Shown here in pieces: positions 1 through 6,288 of a stretch of DNA of 12,100 bases (within the stretch, counting starts at the first letter, position 1; every line of letters starts with the position of its first letter). Source of the DNA: a bacterium. Lineage in GTDB: Bacteria > Patescibacteriota > Minisyncoccia > UBA6257 > 2-01-FULL-56-20. The stretch spans positions 1-12,100 of the forward strand of contig JAKABL010000020.1 of the NCBI GenBank assembly GCA_021801885.1, written 5' to 3'. The translations under genes were made by a program, and so were the position numbers. Below the pieces are notes generated by a model. That model did not search any database, was not told where the DNA came from, and saw nothing but the letters and a program-made list of their open reading frames with translations.

Positions 1-7
1 ACGAACC

Positions 8-526
8 ATGGAAATACGTCTGACGGGAAAGAAGATAGCATGGGGGATCGTCATTATCATCGTTATCGCGGGTGCGGCCACCTGGGCGTGGATGGACATG
101 ATCGCCGGACAGAATCCGAACGGCCCTTCACCCTATTCCGCGGTCTATCTCACGAGCGGCGACATTTATTTCGGAAAACTGTCATGGTTCCCGTCCCCGC
201 ACATGACGGACGTATGGTATTTGAACCGGGCGACGGGACCTAACGGCCAGACGCAGATTTCCGTCGCGCCGTTCAAGGGGGTGTTCTGGGGGCCGATGGA
301 TGAGATCAACCTTGATCCGAAGCAGATACTCTTCTGGACGCGCCTCAGCAACGGGAGCCAGCTCGTGAAAGGCCTTGAGAATCCGTCATCGCTCCAGTCT
401 GGTGCACCTTCGTCAACCGGTTCCTCGTCGGCGTCCTCTTCGATTCCTTCGGCACCCACCGCGGGTACGTCAGGGCAGACCGCACCAACCTCGCTTCCTT
501 CTTCGCCCTCTTCCACGGGGAAATAA
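8..526 (+). CDS. Membrane-anchored extracellular protein with Ser/Pro-rich tail
   Basis: This 172-aa protein of unknown function has a short basic N-terminus (residues 1-9), one hydrophobic segment (about 10-28), and then a globular region (about 43-125) containing YSAVYLTSGDIYFGKLSWFP. The C-terminus (126-172) is a low-complexity Ser/Pro/Thr/Gly tail, like a flexible extracellular stalk. The layout predicts a single-pass or signal-anchored protein with its bulk outside the membrane. From memory, similar proteins with a SGDIYFGKL-like segment occur beside pilin genes in Parcubacteria, but no function is assigned. The stop codon lies 4 nt before the prepilin gene at 531, so the two are probably co-transcribed. 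The ATG is only 7 nt into the window, so its promoter and any ribosome site cannot be judged. The coding call is firm; the function is unknown. Confidence 0.85.
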   Translation: MEIRLTGKKIAWGIVIIIVIAGAATWAWMDMIAGQNPNGPSPYSAVYLTSGDIYFGKLSWFPSPHMTDVWYLNRATGPNGQTQISVAPFKGVFWGPMDEINLDPKQILFWTRLSNGSQLVKGLENPSSLQSGAPSSTGSSSASSSIPSAPTAGTSGQTAPTSLPSSPSSTGK

Positions 527-530
527 CCCG

Positions 531-1139
531 ATGACGCGGAACGGCCAGTCGCTCGTGGACGTGCTCGTGGGAACCGCCATTGGCGTGATCCTCATTTCCG
601 CTGCAGTGATCGCGATCGGCCCCGCGCTCAATACGAGCACTCAGGCGGAGCGGGTTCAGCAGGCGTCTTTTCTCGCGAGCGGCCTTCTCGGAAATCTTGT
701 GACATGGTCGAACGGGAACTGGCACAGCATCCTTGCGGTCGCCACGGGTACATCGAACGAGTACTTCCTCATCACCTCCTCGTCGCCCTACATGGCAACG
801 AGCGGCATTCAAACGATCGCCGAGGCGACGACGTCGTATTGGCGCTATTTTTACATCACCGACGTGTATCGCGATGCGGCGGGAAACATTGTGACGAGCG
901 GCGGGTCGTACGACCCTTCAACAAAGAAGGCTACCGTGGCCTATGGATGGCTGGGCGGTCCTACAAGCACGGTGTCGGAGTATCTCACGCGGAATCAGGA
1001 GCAGGTCTACAGTCAAAGCGACTGGAGCGGCGGGCCGGCGACGGGTACGGGCGCGGTCACCACCACGAATTTCGAGTTCACGTCGTCGACCAACATCAAC
1101 TACAGTTCCCCGGGATCGATCCAGGTGGAAACCTTGTGA
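531..1139 (+). CDS. Type IV prepilin-like (minor pseudopilin) protein
   Basis: This 202-aa protein begins MTRNGQSLVDVLVGTAIGVI, a class III prepilin leader. It has a very short basic leader (MTRN), a Gly at position 5 as the likely peptidase cleavage site, and a hydrophobic helix running to about residue 30. Mature residue +1 is Gln rather than Phe/Met, and +5 is Asp (D10) rather than the usual Glu. The rest is a globular domain with YFYITDVYRDAAGNIV and DPSTKKATVAYGW, a pattern seen in minor pseudopilins. The expected role is a subunit or initiator of a type IV pilus, processed by a PilD-type peptidase. I chose ATG 531 because it restores the prepilin leader and lies 4 nt after the upstream stop; the open frame extends back to 375 but overlaps the preceding gene out of frame. 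No PilB, PilC or PilD gene is in the window. Confidence 0.85.
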   Translation: MTRNGQSLVDVLVGTAIGVILISAAVIAIGPALNTSTQAERVQQASFLASGLLGNLVTWSNGNWHSILAVATGTSNEYFLITSSSPYMATSGIQTIAEATTSYWRYFYITDVYRDAAGNIVTSGGSYDPSTKKATVAYGWLGGPTSTVSEYLTRNQEQVYSQSDWSGGPATGTGAVTTTNFEFTSSTNINYSSPGSIQVETL

Positions 1140-1148
1140 TGGTATACT
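1140..1148 (+). promoter_or_regulatory. Extended -10 promoter for the WAWND-repeat gene (leaderless)
   Basis: TGG-TATACT is an extended -10 element (TGn plus a 5/6 match to TATAAT) that overlaps the stop codon of the prepilin gene. The hexamer ends 6 nt before the ATG at 1155, so a transcript starting at the normal distance would begin at or next to the start codon. There is no recognisable -35 box at 16-18 bp and no Shine-Dalgarno sequence. TGGTAT recurs 11 bp downstream, at 1151. Confidence 0.6.
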
Positions 1149-1154
1149 AATGGT

Positions 1155-2060
1155 ATGGCACATCCCGCATCCCATCGTCGCATATGCCGCATGGCGGCCG
1201 TAGGCGCGGCGGTCATCGCGGCCACATTGCTCGGCATGGGGCTTGCGTCACATATGCCGCATACGGCAATAGGAGCGAGCACGAACATCAGCTCCGGCGG
1301 CAATGCCCACTGGGCGTGGAACGATGCGATCGGATGGATCGACTTTTATTCTCCGGGCACCGTGACGGTAAGCAACACAGGTCTCACGGGTTATGCGAGC
1401 TCTTCCATCGGGCCGATCTCGCTCGATTGCGCGACATCGCCGTCGGGCAATATCTGCGGGACATCCAACTACCAGGTGGTGAACGACGGCTCGGGGAGCC
1501 TTTCCGGATGGGCGTGGAACGACGGCGTGGGGTGGATCAGTTTTTGCGGCGGCCAGAACACGGCGGCGTGTCCCGGAACGGTATCGTACCAGGTGACGAT
1601 CGATGCGAACGGCAATTTTCATGGATGGGCGTGGAACGACGCAATCGGATGGATCGACTTCAATTGCGCAAACAATACGAGCTGCTCGACCTCGAACTTT
1701 TATGTGGCGACGCAATGGGTGGCGACGGGCACGGTCGGCACGCTCGAATCGATCCCGTACGACACGGGCGACGTGCAAGGCGCGCAGCTCGATTCCGTGA
1801 AGTGGGAGGGGACCCAGCCGCCCGGCACCACGGTCGAGTTCCAGTTTGCGGTGAGCAACTCGTCGAGCGGTCCATGGAACTTCACCGGTCCCGACGGGAC
1901 GGCGAACACCTACTATGTGCCGAGCGCGCCGAACACTCCGACGCCCCTTAACTACAGCCTCTATAACGATTACCGCTATTTCCGCTACATCGTCACGCTC
2001 GTATCGACGCCCACGTCGACGCCGGTCGTCAATAACGTCATCGTGAACTGGAGTCCGTAA
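1155..2060 (+). CDS. Secreted protein with three WAWND-IGWIDF repeats
   Basis: This 301-aa protein has a basic N-terminus and a hydrophobic segment (about 13-31) that should act as a signal peptide or anchor. The near-identical 12-residue motif WAWNDAIGWIDF occurs at residues 53-64, 119-130 (as WAWNDGVGWISF) and 158-169. Each copy heads a module of roughly 40-65 residues, and modules two and three contain paired cysteines. Residues about 190-301 form a different domain with VKWEGTQPPGTTVEFQFAVS, a YFRYIVTL strand and a terminal NNVIVNWSP, resembling a beta-sandwich seen at the C-termini of Parcubacterial surface proteins. An extracellular structural or binding role is inferred; the ligand is unknown. 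The start is the first ATG after the -10 element, with no Shine-Dalgarno sequence. Confidence 0.85.
   Translation: MAHPASHRRICRMAAVGAAVIAATLLGMGLASHMPHTAIGASTNISSGGNAHWAWNDAIGWIDFYSPGTVTVSNTGLTGYASSSIGPISLDCATSPSGNICGTSNYQVVNDGSGSLSGWAWNDGVGWISFCGGQNTAACPGTVSYQVTIDANGNFHGWAWNDAIGWIDFNCANNTSCSTSNFYVATQWVATGTVGTLESIPYDTGDVQGAQLDSVKWEGTQPPGTTVEFQFAVSNSSSGPWNFTGPDGTANTYYVPSAPNTPTPLNYSLYNDYRYFRYIVTLVSTPTSTPVVNNVIVNWSP
1311..1661 (+). repeat. Three coding repeats of the WAWND-IGWIDF motif
   Basis: Three 36-bp units lie at 1311-1346, 1509-1544 and 1626-1661 and encode WAWNDAIGWIDF, WAWNDGVGWISF and WAWNDAIGWIDF. DNA identity is high (tgggcgtggaacga begins each), while the intervening sequence diverges. 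This suggests internal duplication with selection on the aromatic motif. Two Trp, an Asn-Asp pair and a third Trp are invariant. Confidence 0.85.
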
Positions 2061-2078
2061 TCGCAAAGCGTTCGCGGC

Positions 2079-2096
2079 GGGCGCGTATGCGCGCCC
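2079..2096. terminator. GC-rich hairpin, possible weak terminator
   Basis: GGGCGCG-TATG-CGCGCCC is a perfect 7-bp inverted repeat with a 4-nt loop, 18 nt after the stop of the WAWND-repeat gene and ahead of the next promoter. The position suits a terminator, but the following bases (cgctctatcccc) lack a T-run. It may be a 3' stabilising hairpin instead. Confidence 0.4.
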
Positions 2097-2128
2097 CGCT
2101 CTATCCCCATGCCTTTGCGGTACCACTT

Positions 2129-2137
2129 TGGTATACT
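2129..2137 (+). promoter_or_regulatory. Extended -10 promoter for the fibre-like gene
   Basis: TGG-TATACT is identical to the element at 1140-1148. The hexamer ends 11 nt before the ATG at 2149, predicting a 5' leader of about 0-6 nt. No -35 box is evident and no Shine-Dalgarno sequence precedes the ATG. An inverted repeat, TACCA-ctt-TGGTA (2121-2133), overlaps the element and could be an operator. Confidence 0.6.
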
Positions 2138-2148
2138 ATAACTACGGT

Positions 2149-3984
2149 ATGACCCCCATCAAATCCTCCCGTTCCCGCATCATCGGCTACCTTGCCACCC
2201 TCCTCGGCGCCTTTTTCGCCGCATTGCTCGGCGTTACGATCGCCGCGGCCTTCACGGGCCCCACGCAGGCCCCTCCTTCCGGAAGTGGCGTGATCAGCGT
2301 GAGTGGGAACAATGCGGCAGTGAGCGGCAATGTGGCCGTGGGTACGGCGGGAACGGACAATGGCATCGAACTCCAGCCGAACGTGAGCGGCGATTCCATC
2401 TTCTGGCTCGATAACTACAACAACACCCTGCGCATTTCGAACGGCAACACTCCTGGTGGATATCCGTTGACCTATTCGAACGGAGGCAACCTCGTCGTTC
2501 CCGGCACGATCAGTGGCACGTATACCGGCACCATTGCTTCCGGCAACGTCTCCGCCGGCACGTTCGGCGCGAACACCGGGGGAGGGAACTACGCGTTCCC
2601 GGCAGGGGTGACGGCGACCGGAGTAACGATCAGTGGCACGAATCCGGCATATATCCTTCAAAACAGCGGGACTGCGGAAGGTGAAGTCGCTCTCGCAACT
2701 GCGAACGGAGCATATTCCACGGATGCCGCAACGAACGATATGGTAATAAGGACAACGGGATCGAATGGGCGTATTCTTTTCAATACGAATGGAGGAGCGG
2801 GAGCATCCACGCTTGCGGTCAACGGCGGGGAGGTTGGCATCGGCACCACCTCTCCCGGACAGAAGCTCACCGTGAACGGCACCGCAGGAGTTACGGGGGA
2901 GCTTTATGTGAATAATAACGGCACCGGTACGGGATCGGGATCGACCGGATCTATTCAACTGGGAGACGGCACGATGAGCAAAACCTACGGAGGCAACTTT
3001 ATTTTCAATTCGTCGATTACTACGGACGGTTATTGCATCGGTAGTTCCTGCATCACCGCATGGCCTTCGGGCGCCGGCGCCACGACGACCGCCGCGAACG
3101 TCTCCGCCGGCACCTTCGGTGCGAACACCGGGGGAGGGAACTACAGCTTCCCGGTGGATGTGGGTGCGGAGACTATAAATGTTCCGGGCGGAGGCGATGG
3201 GACGAATCCCTCGATCCACTTCACGAGCTATGCGGCGTCGGGGTTTAATCCCGCAGGGAACGTAGGGATTTGGCTTGCAAGCAATGGATTGATCAATACG
3301 AATGTGGGCATGGCGATCGGCGGCAACGTCGGCATCGGCACGACATCGCCCGGCGAGACTCTCGATGTTAACGGTAATATCCGGGGGAACGCATATATAA
3401 TGTTGCAAGCCTATTCCGGTTATGGTTCCGGCACGGGAGAAATGTATTACAACGGCAACACCGGCGATTTCGTGTTAAATAACGGAATGGATATGTCGGG
3501 GAGTCTTAGTGTGGGGGGTAATGCGAATATCAGCGGAAAGCTCACCGTCCCCACCATCGACCCTGTCTACACGATCAACGGCACGAACTACGCCACCTAT
3601 GGTCTCAGCATGACGGGCGTGAACGAAGAGACCGACGGCGTAGCAACCCTCACTCGCGGCGCGAACGGGATCTATAGCGCGACGATCGACTTTGCCGCGG
3701 AACCCACCGGATCGAACCTCTGGCTCTTCGCCCAGGCGACCAACCTCAAGGCGAATCTTGCGCAGCTCGTGGCGCTTCTCACCCCGACGTTCGAAGGGAA
3801 GGTATGGTATACCGAAAATACCTCGACGGAATCCGTCACGATCAATGCGGCGCCTTCCGCAACCGTCGGCCAGGCGCCGGCAACGGTGCAGGTCTCCTAT
3901 CGCTTCACCGCACCCCGCTTCGACGCGGCTCACTGGAGTAACTATGCATCCTCGACGGCGAAGGGGCTTGTTGTGAAATCGTGA
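2149..3984 (+). CDS. Phage-tail-fibre-like secreted surface protein
   Basis: This 611-aa protein has an N-terminal basic and hydrophobic signal/anchor (residues about 1-36, with the core around YLATLLGAFFAALLGVTIAA). A long Gly/Asn/Thr-rich beta-repeat region follows. The motif VGIGTTSPG, followed by LTVNG or LDVNG, occurs at about 227-244 and 392-409; this signature recurs in phage tail fibres and bacterial adhesin-like proteins. A second duplicated block, NVSAGTFGANTGGGNY, lies at about 133-148 and 317-332. A CIGSSC pair lies at 296-301. The C-terminal about 130 residues form a non-repetitive domain, with no S74 peptidase motif seen. I infer a trimeric or fibrous adhesin on the cell surface. 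A TTG at 2128 could add 7 residues, but it lies within the promoter, so ATG 2149 is preferred. Confidence 0.85.
   Translation: MTPIKSSRSRIIGYLATLLGAFFAALLGVTIAAAFTGPTQAPPSGSGVISVSGNNAAVSGNVAVGTAGTDNGIELQPNVSGDSIFWLDNYNNTLRISNGNTPGGYPLTYSNGGNLVVPGTISGTYTGTIASGNVSAGTFGANTGGGNYAFPAGVTATGVTISGTNPAYILQNSGTAEGEVALATANGAYSTDAATNDMVIRTTGSNGRILFNTNGGAGASTLAVNGGEVGIGTTSPGQKLTVNGTAGVTGELYVNNNGTGTGSGSTGSIQLGDGTMSKTYGGNFIFNSSITTDGYCIGSSCITAWPSGAGATTTAANVSAGTFGANTGGGNYSFPVDVGAETINVPGGGDGTNPSIHFTSYAASGFNPAGNVGIWLASNGLINTNVGMAIGGNVGIGTTSPGETLDVNGNIRGNAYIMLQAYSGYGSGTGEMYYNGNTGDFVLNNGMDMSGSLSVGGNANISGKLTVPTIDPVYTINGTNYATYGLSMTGVNEETDGVATLTRGANGIYSATIDFAAEPTGSNLWLFAQATNLKANLAQLVALLTPTFEGKVWYTENTSTESVTINAAPSATVGQAPATVQVSYRFTAPRFDAAHWSNYASSTAKGLVVKS
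2545..3155 (+). repeat. Duplicated coding block in the fibre-like gene
   Basis: About 55 bp encoding NVSAGTFGANTGGGNY plus a Phe-Pro occurs at 2545-2600 and again at 3097-3152, nearly identical at the DNA level (for example gcgaacaccgggggagggaa in both). The VGIGTTSP motif is duplicated at 2827-2880 and 3322-3375. The two pairs keep the same order, which suggests duplication of a module of roughly 500-550 bp that has since diverged between the motifs. Confidence 0.75.
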
Positions 3985-4010
3985 CCTGTGGATTGCCGTC
4001 CGCGCGGATA

Positions 4011-4019
4011 TGGTAGAAT
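4011..4019 (+). promoter_or_regulatory. Extended -10 promoter upstream of the LRR gene
   Basis: TGG-TAGAAT is an extended -10 element with a 5/6 hexamer. A TTGCCG at 3993-3998 is a possible -35 box, but the spacer is only 15 bp. The leader to ATG 4073 would be about 47 nt and lacks a Shine-Dalgarno sequence next to the ATG. TATATT at 4062-4067, 5 nt before the ATG, is a rival leaderless -10 element. Confidence 0.45.
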
Positions 4020-4072
4020 AAGAGGGTAGAGGTGAAGGGTTCAGCGCACTGCGCATACCATTATATTCCCCC

Positions 4073-4666
4073 ATGGATCTCCTCAAAAATAAAAAAGTGG
4101 TCATCGGCGTCATCGCGGGCGTGATCGTGCTTATCGCCCTCATCACTGTCACGCTCGCCGTGGTCCTCCGTCCGCAGGAAGGGAAGGCGGTGCCGGCGTC
4201 GAGCGCCTCGAGCACCGTTGCCGTGGGCCCCGGATCGTGGGAAGCAACGTGCATTTATACGAACGATCTCGCGGTGGCGGAGAAGGATCCCGCGAACGTG
4301 TGCAGCCTCGACCTCTTCGATCAGAAGCTCACCGCGATCCCGCCGGCGGTGTTCACCATGACGAATCTCGAATATCTGAACCTTGCGGGGAACAATATTA
4401 CGGCCGTTCCCGAACAGATCGGCGACCTTACCCACCTCAAATACCTCTATCTCAACCAGAACCCCATTGCATCGCTTCCTTCCTCCGTGGCGAACCTCAC
4501 CTCTCTCAAGGTGCTGTCGCTCGAATGGGACGATCTTGCGTCGATACCGAGCACTATGAATGAACTGAAGAGCCTCCGGTCGATCATCGTGATGGGCAAT
4601 CCGCTTCCCACGAGCACCGTCGCGCAAATGAAACAGACGTTCGCGGATGCGAGCATCGTATTTTGA
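4073..4666 (+). CDS. Membrane-anchored leucine-rich-repeat protein
   Basis: This 197-aa protein has a basic N-terminus, a strong transmembrane helix (about 9-32), a Ser/Ala-rich spacer, a capping region with two cysteines (C60, C77), and then leucine-rich repeats of about 23 residues. The repeats run 78-98, 99-121 (LEYLNLAGNNITAVP...), 122-144 (LKYLYLNQNPIASLP...), 145-167 and a partial one from 168. The L-x-x-I/L-P pattern is of the bacterial LPX type. LRR arrays bind other proteins, so an extracellular protein-binding or adhesion role is inferred. The stop overlaps the start region of the next gene, whose ATG lies 2 nt after it, so translation is probably coupled. The partner is unknown. 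Confidence 0.87.
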   Translation: MDLLKNKKVVIGVIAGVIVLIALITVTLAVVLRPQEGKAVPASSASSTVAVGPGSWEATCIYTNDLAVAEKDPANVCSLDLFDQKLTAIPPAVFTMTNLEYLNLAGNNITAVPEQIGDLTHLKYLYLNQNPIASLPSSVANLTSLKVLSLEWDDLASIPSTMNELKSLRSIIVMGNPLPTSTVAQMKQTFADASIVF

Positions 4667-4668
4667 TC

Positions 4669-6192
4669 ATGAGCAATCACCATTACAATCCCATGAAACG
4701 CAGCCATAACATCATCGCCATCGTCATTATCGCCGTGGCCATCGCCGTGGCCTATGTGATCATCGGCGGCGTGCCGCTTCCCTCATGGAAGGGAAGCGCG
4801 CAGAAGGGGAGTGTCGCCGTCGCGCCGTCCGGCTATGTCATGCCGACGAGTTCCATCATCCAGCCGCACAGCGTGGTCATGCTGACAGGGATGGAAGCGG
4901 CCGTGAACGGTCCGCATACGCCGCATCCGCCGCAGGGACCGGTGACCTATGAGATCGCGCAGGCGGCCACCGCGCTGCCGGCGTTCGCGCAGGCGACGAT
5001 CGACCCCGCGAACGTGTCCGTGGGACAGGTGCAGCATTTCATTATTGTGACCGACGATCCCAATCCGGTCGTGTCCGTGGTGGCCGAGATCCAGACGGAC
5101 CACGGCACGACGACCGTGCCGCTCGTATCGAAGGGGGTGCCGTCGCTTTCCATGCTCGTGCCCCGCACGGTGGCGGTGGGCGCGACCGGCTCGCTCGCGC
5201 TCATTGCCCCGACGAAGGAAGCACCGCTCGTGGCGGATGCGGCCCTGGGGCATAACGGTACTGTAAACGCCTCTTCGGGCAACGTGGCCCTTGCCGCCAC
5301 CACGAACGAAACCGAATTCACCGGTCAGTGGACCGTGCACGATACGCACACCGCCCGGTATCAGACCACCTTTATCGCCAAGGATTCCGCGGGCAACGTG
5401 AACAGTGTGACCCTGCAGTGGACCGACCCGTGCCCCTTTGCGAGCGTCGCGAACTACGCGGGCGGAACCTCGACGATCACCGCGACCTGCGAGATATATA
5501 ATACGGCAGATAGGCCCGCGCTCGATCTTTCTCCTGTGGACGGCCCCGAGAACGGCAATCTGAGCATCACGGGAGGCACGCTTATAATCGATGATCAAGC
5601 GACGCTTGTAATGAATAGCGGATACTCGATTTCGCTCGGAGGAGGGTCCTTGGCATTGACTTCTTCACCTCCTTCTCCGGCGGGCCAGGTGATCCTTGGG
5701 CAGGATATGTGCGGTACCGATAACGACGGCGACGGCTATATCGGCGGGTCTTCGTGGAGCTACGGTGCGGCGTGCAGTTCGATGACGAGCCGGAAGAATC
5801 TCACCGGGGGATTGCTCGACTGCAACGACAACGATCTGCGCGCCCATCCGGGGCAGACCACCTATCAGACAAGCTCGGAGCTCGGTTCGAACACCAATAG
5901 CGATCCTGCGTGGCCATGGGATTTCAACTGCAGTCAGGTGATTCAGACGAACCCGACCCAAACGAGCACTATGTCATGTACCGCTACTACCGTTACCAGT
6001 AATGGGTGCCCCTATGTGCAGTGTTCGGGGACCATAACGGGGTCTTCCGCGATAACGAGTGCGTCGTGCGGGAAGACGGTAAGCACCCAAGGATGCAAGC
6101 CTGGAGGGGCGCTTATAGGCGGAGGATCATGTCCTGAGTATTATTCCAGCTGTGTTACCACGCTCCTAAATGAAACCGTCTCTTGCCTTTAG
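4669..6192 (+). CDS. Anchored Ig-like / MopE-like metal-binding, Cys-rich protein
   Basis: This protein of about 507 aa has an N-terminal transmembrane anchor (about 15-34), then a Thr/Ala/Val-rich region with a bacterial Ig-like character (about 108-254, ending SAGNVNSVTLQW). A short beta-helix-like stretch (about 297-345, GNLSITGGTLIIDDQATLVM) follows. Next comes a calcium-loop-like DNDGDGY (about 351-357) and DCNDNDLRAHPGQ (about 384-396), closely resembling the MopE-type putative metal-binding motif. The last 90 residues hold nine cysteines (C421 to C506), probably disulfide-bonded. An extracellular Ca-stabilised binding or structural role is inferred. ATG 4669 is 2 nt past the LRR stop; ATG 4693 (MKRSHNIIAI) is a reasonable alternative, and a TTG at 4663 is less likely. 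No Shine-Dalgarno sequence is visible. Confidence 0.85.
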   Translation: MSNHHYNPMKRSHNIIAIVIIAVAIAVAYVIIGGVPLPSWKGSAQKGSVAVAPSGYVMPTSSIIQPHSVVMLTGMEAAVNGPHTPHPPQGPVTYEIAQAATALPAFAQATIDPANVSVGQVQHFIIVTDDPNPVVSVVAEIQTDHGTTTVPLVSKGVPSLSMLVPRTVAVGATGSLALIAPTKEAPLVADAALGHNGTVNASSGNVALAATTNETEFTGQWTVHDTHTARYQTTFIAKDSAGNVNSVTLQWTDPCPFASVANYAGGTSTITATCEIYNTADRPALDLSPVDGPENGNLSITGGTLIIDDQATLVMNSGYSISLGGGSLALTSSPPSPAGQVILGQDMCGTDNDGDGYIGGSSWSYGAACSSMTSRKNLTGGLLDCNDNDLRAHPGQTTYQTSSELGSNTNSDPAWPWDFNCSQVIQTNPTQTSTMSCTATTVTSNGCPYVQCSGTITGSSAITSASCGKTVSTQGCKPGGALIGGGSCPEYYSSCVTTLLNETVSCL

Positions 6193-6240
6193 GTTTGTAT
6201 ATCGATAAGTAGGGATTATACTTCCTCCGCTATAGTCCAT

Positions 6241-6273
6241 GAAAAGGCCCCGACAGATATTTCTGTCGAGGCC
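6241..6273 (-). terminator. Rho-independent terminator of the lipoprotein gene
   Basis: On the minus strand, a 12-bp stem (6273-6262 with 6257-6246, one G-U pair) closes a 4-nt loop and is followed by TTTTC. It lies 15 nt past the lipoprotein stop. On the plus strand the same hairpin lies 53 nt past the Cys-rich gene's stop but lacks an immediate T-run (gtagtgattttt), so it may serve the convergent gene less efficiently. Confidence 0.8.
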
Positions 6274-6288
6274 GTAGTGATTTTTGAT

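Noticed and set aside
1248..2126. 292-aa minus-strand frame opposite the WAWND-repeat gene
   Set aside because: Arg-rich shadow with no motif; the plus-strand frame has repeats and a signal peptide.
2101..3408. 435-aa minus-strand frame across the fibre-like gene
   Set aside because: It is the shadow of a repetitive GC-rich gene; Arg/Ala/Gly-rich translation, no signal peptide, no ribosome site.
3802..3812. TGGTATAC inside the fibre-like gene, resembling the extended -10 elements
   Set aside because: It encodes KVWYTEN in frame and has no start codon or gene at a suitable distance downstream.
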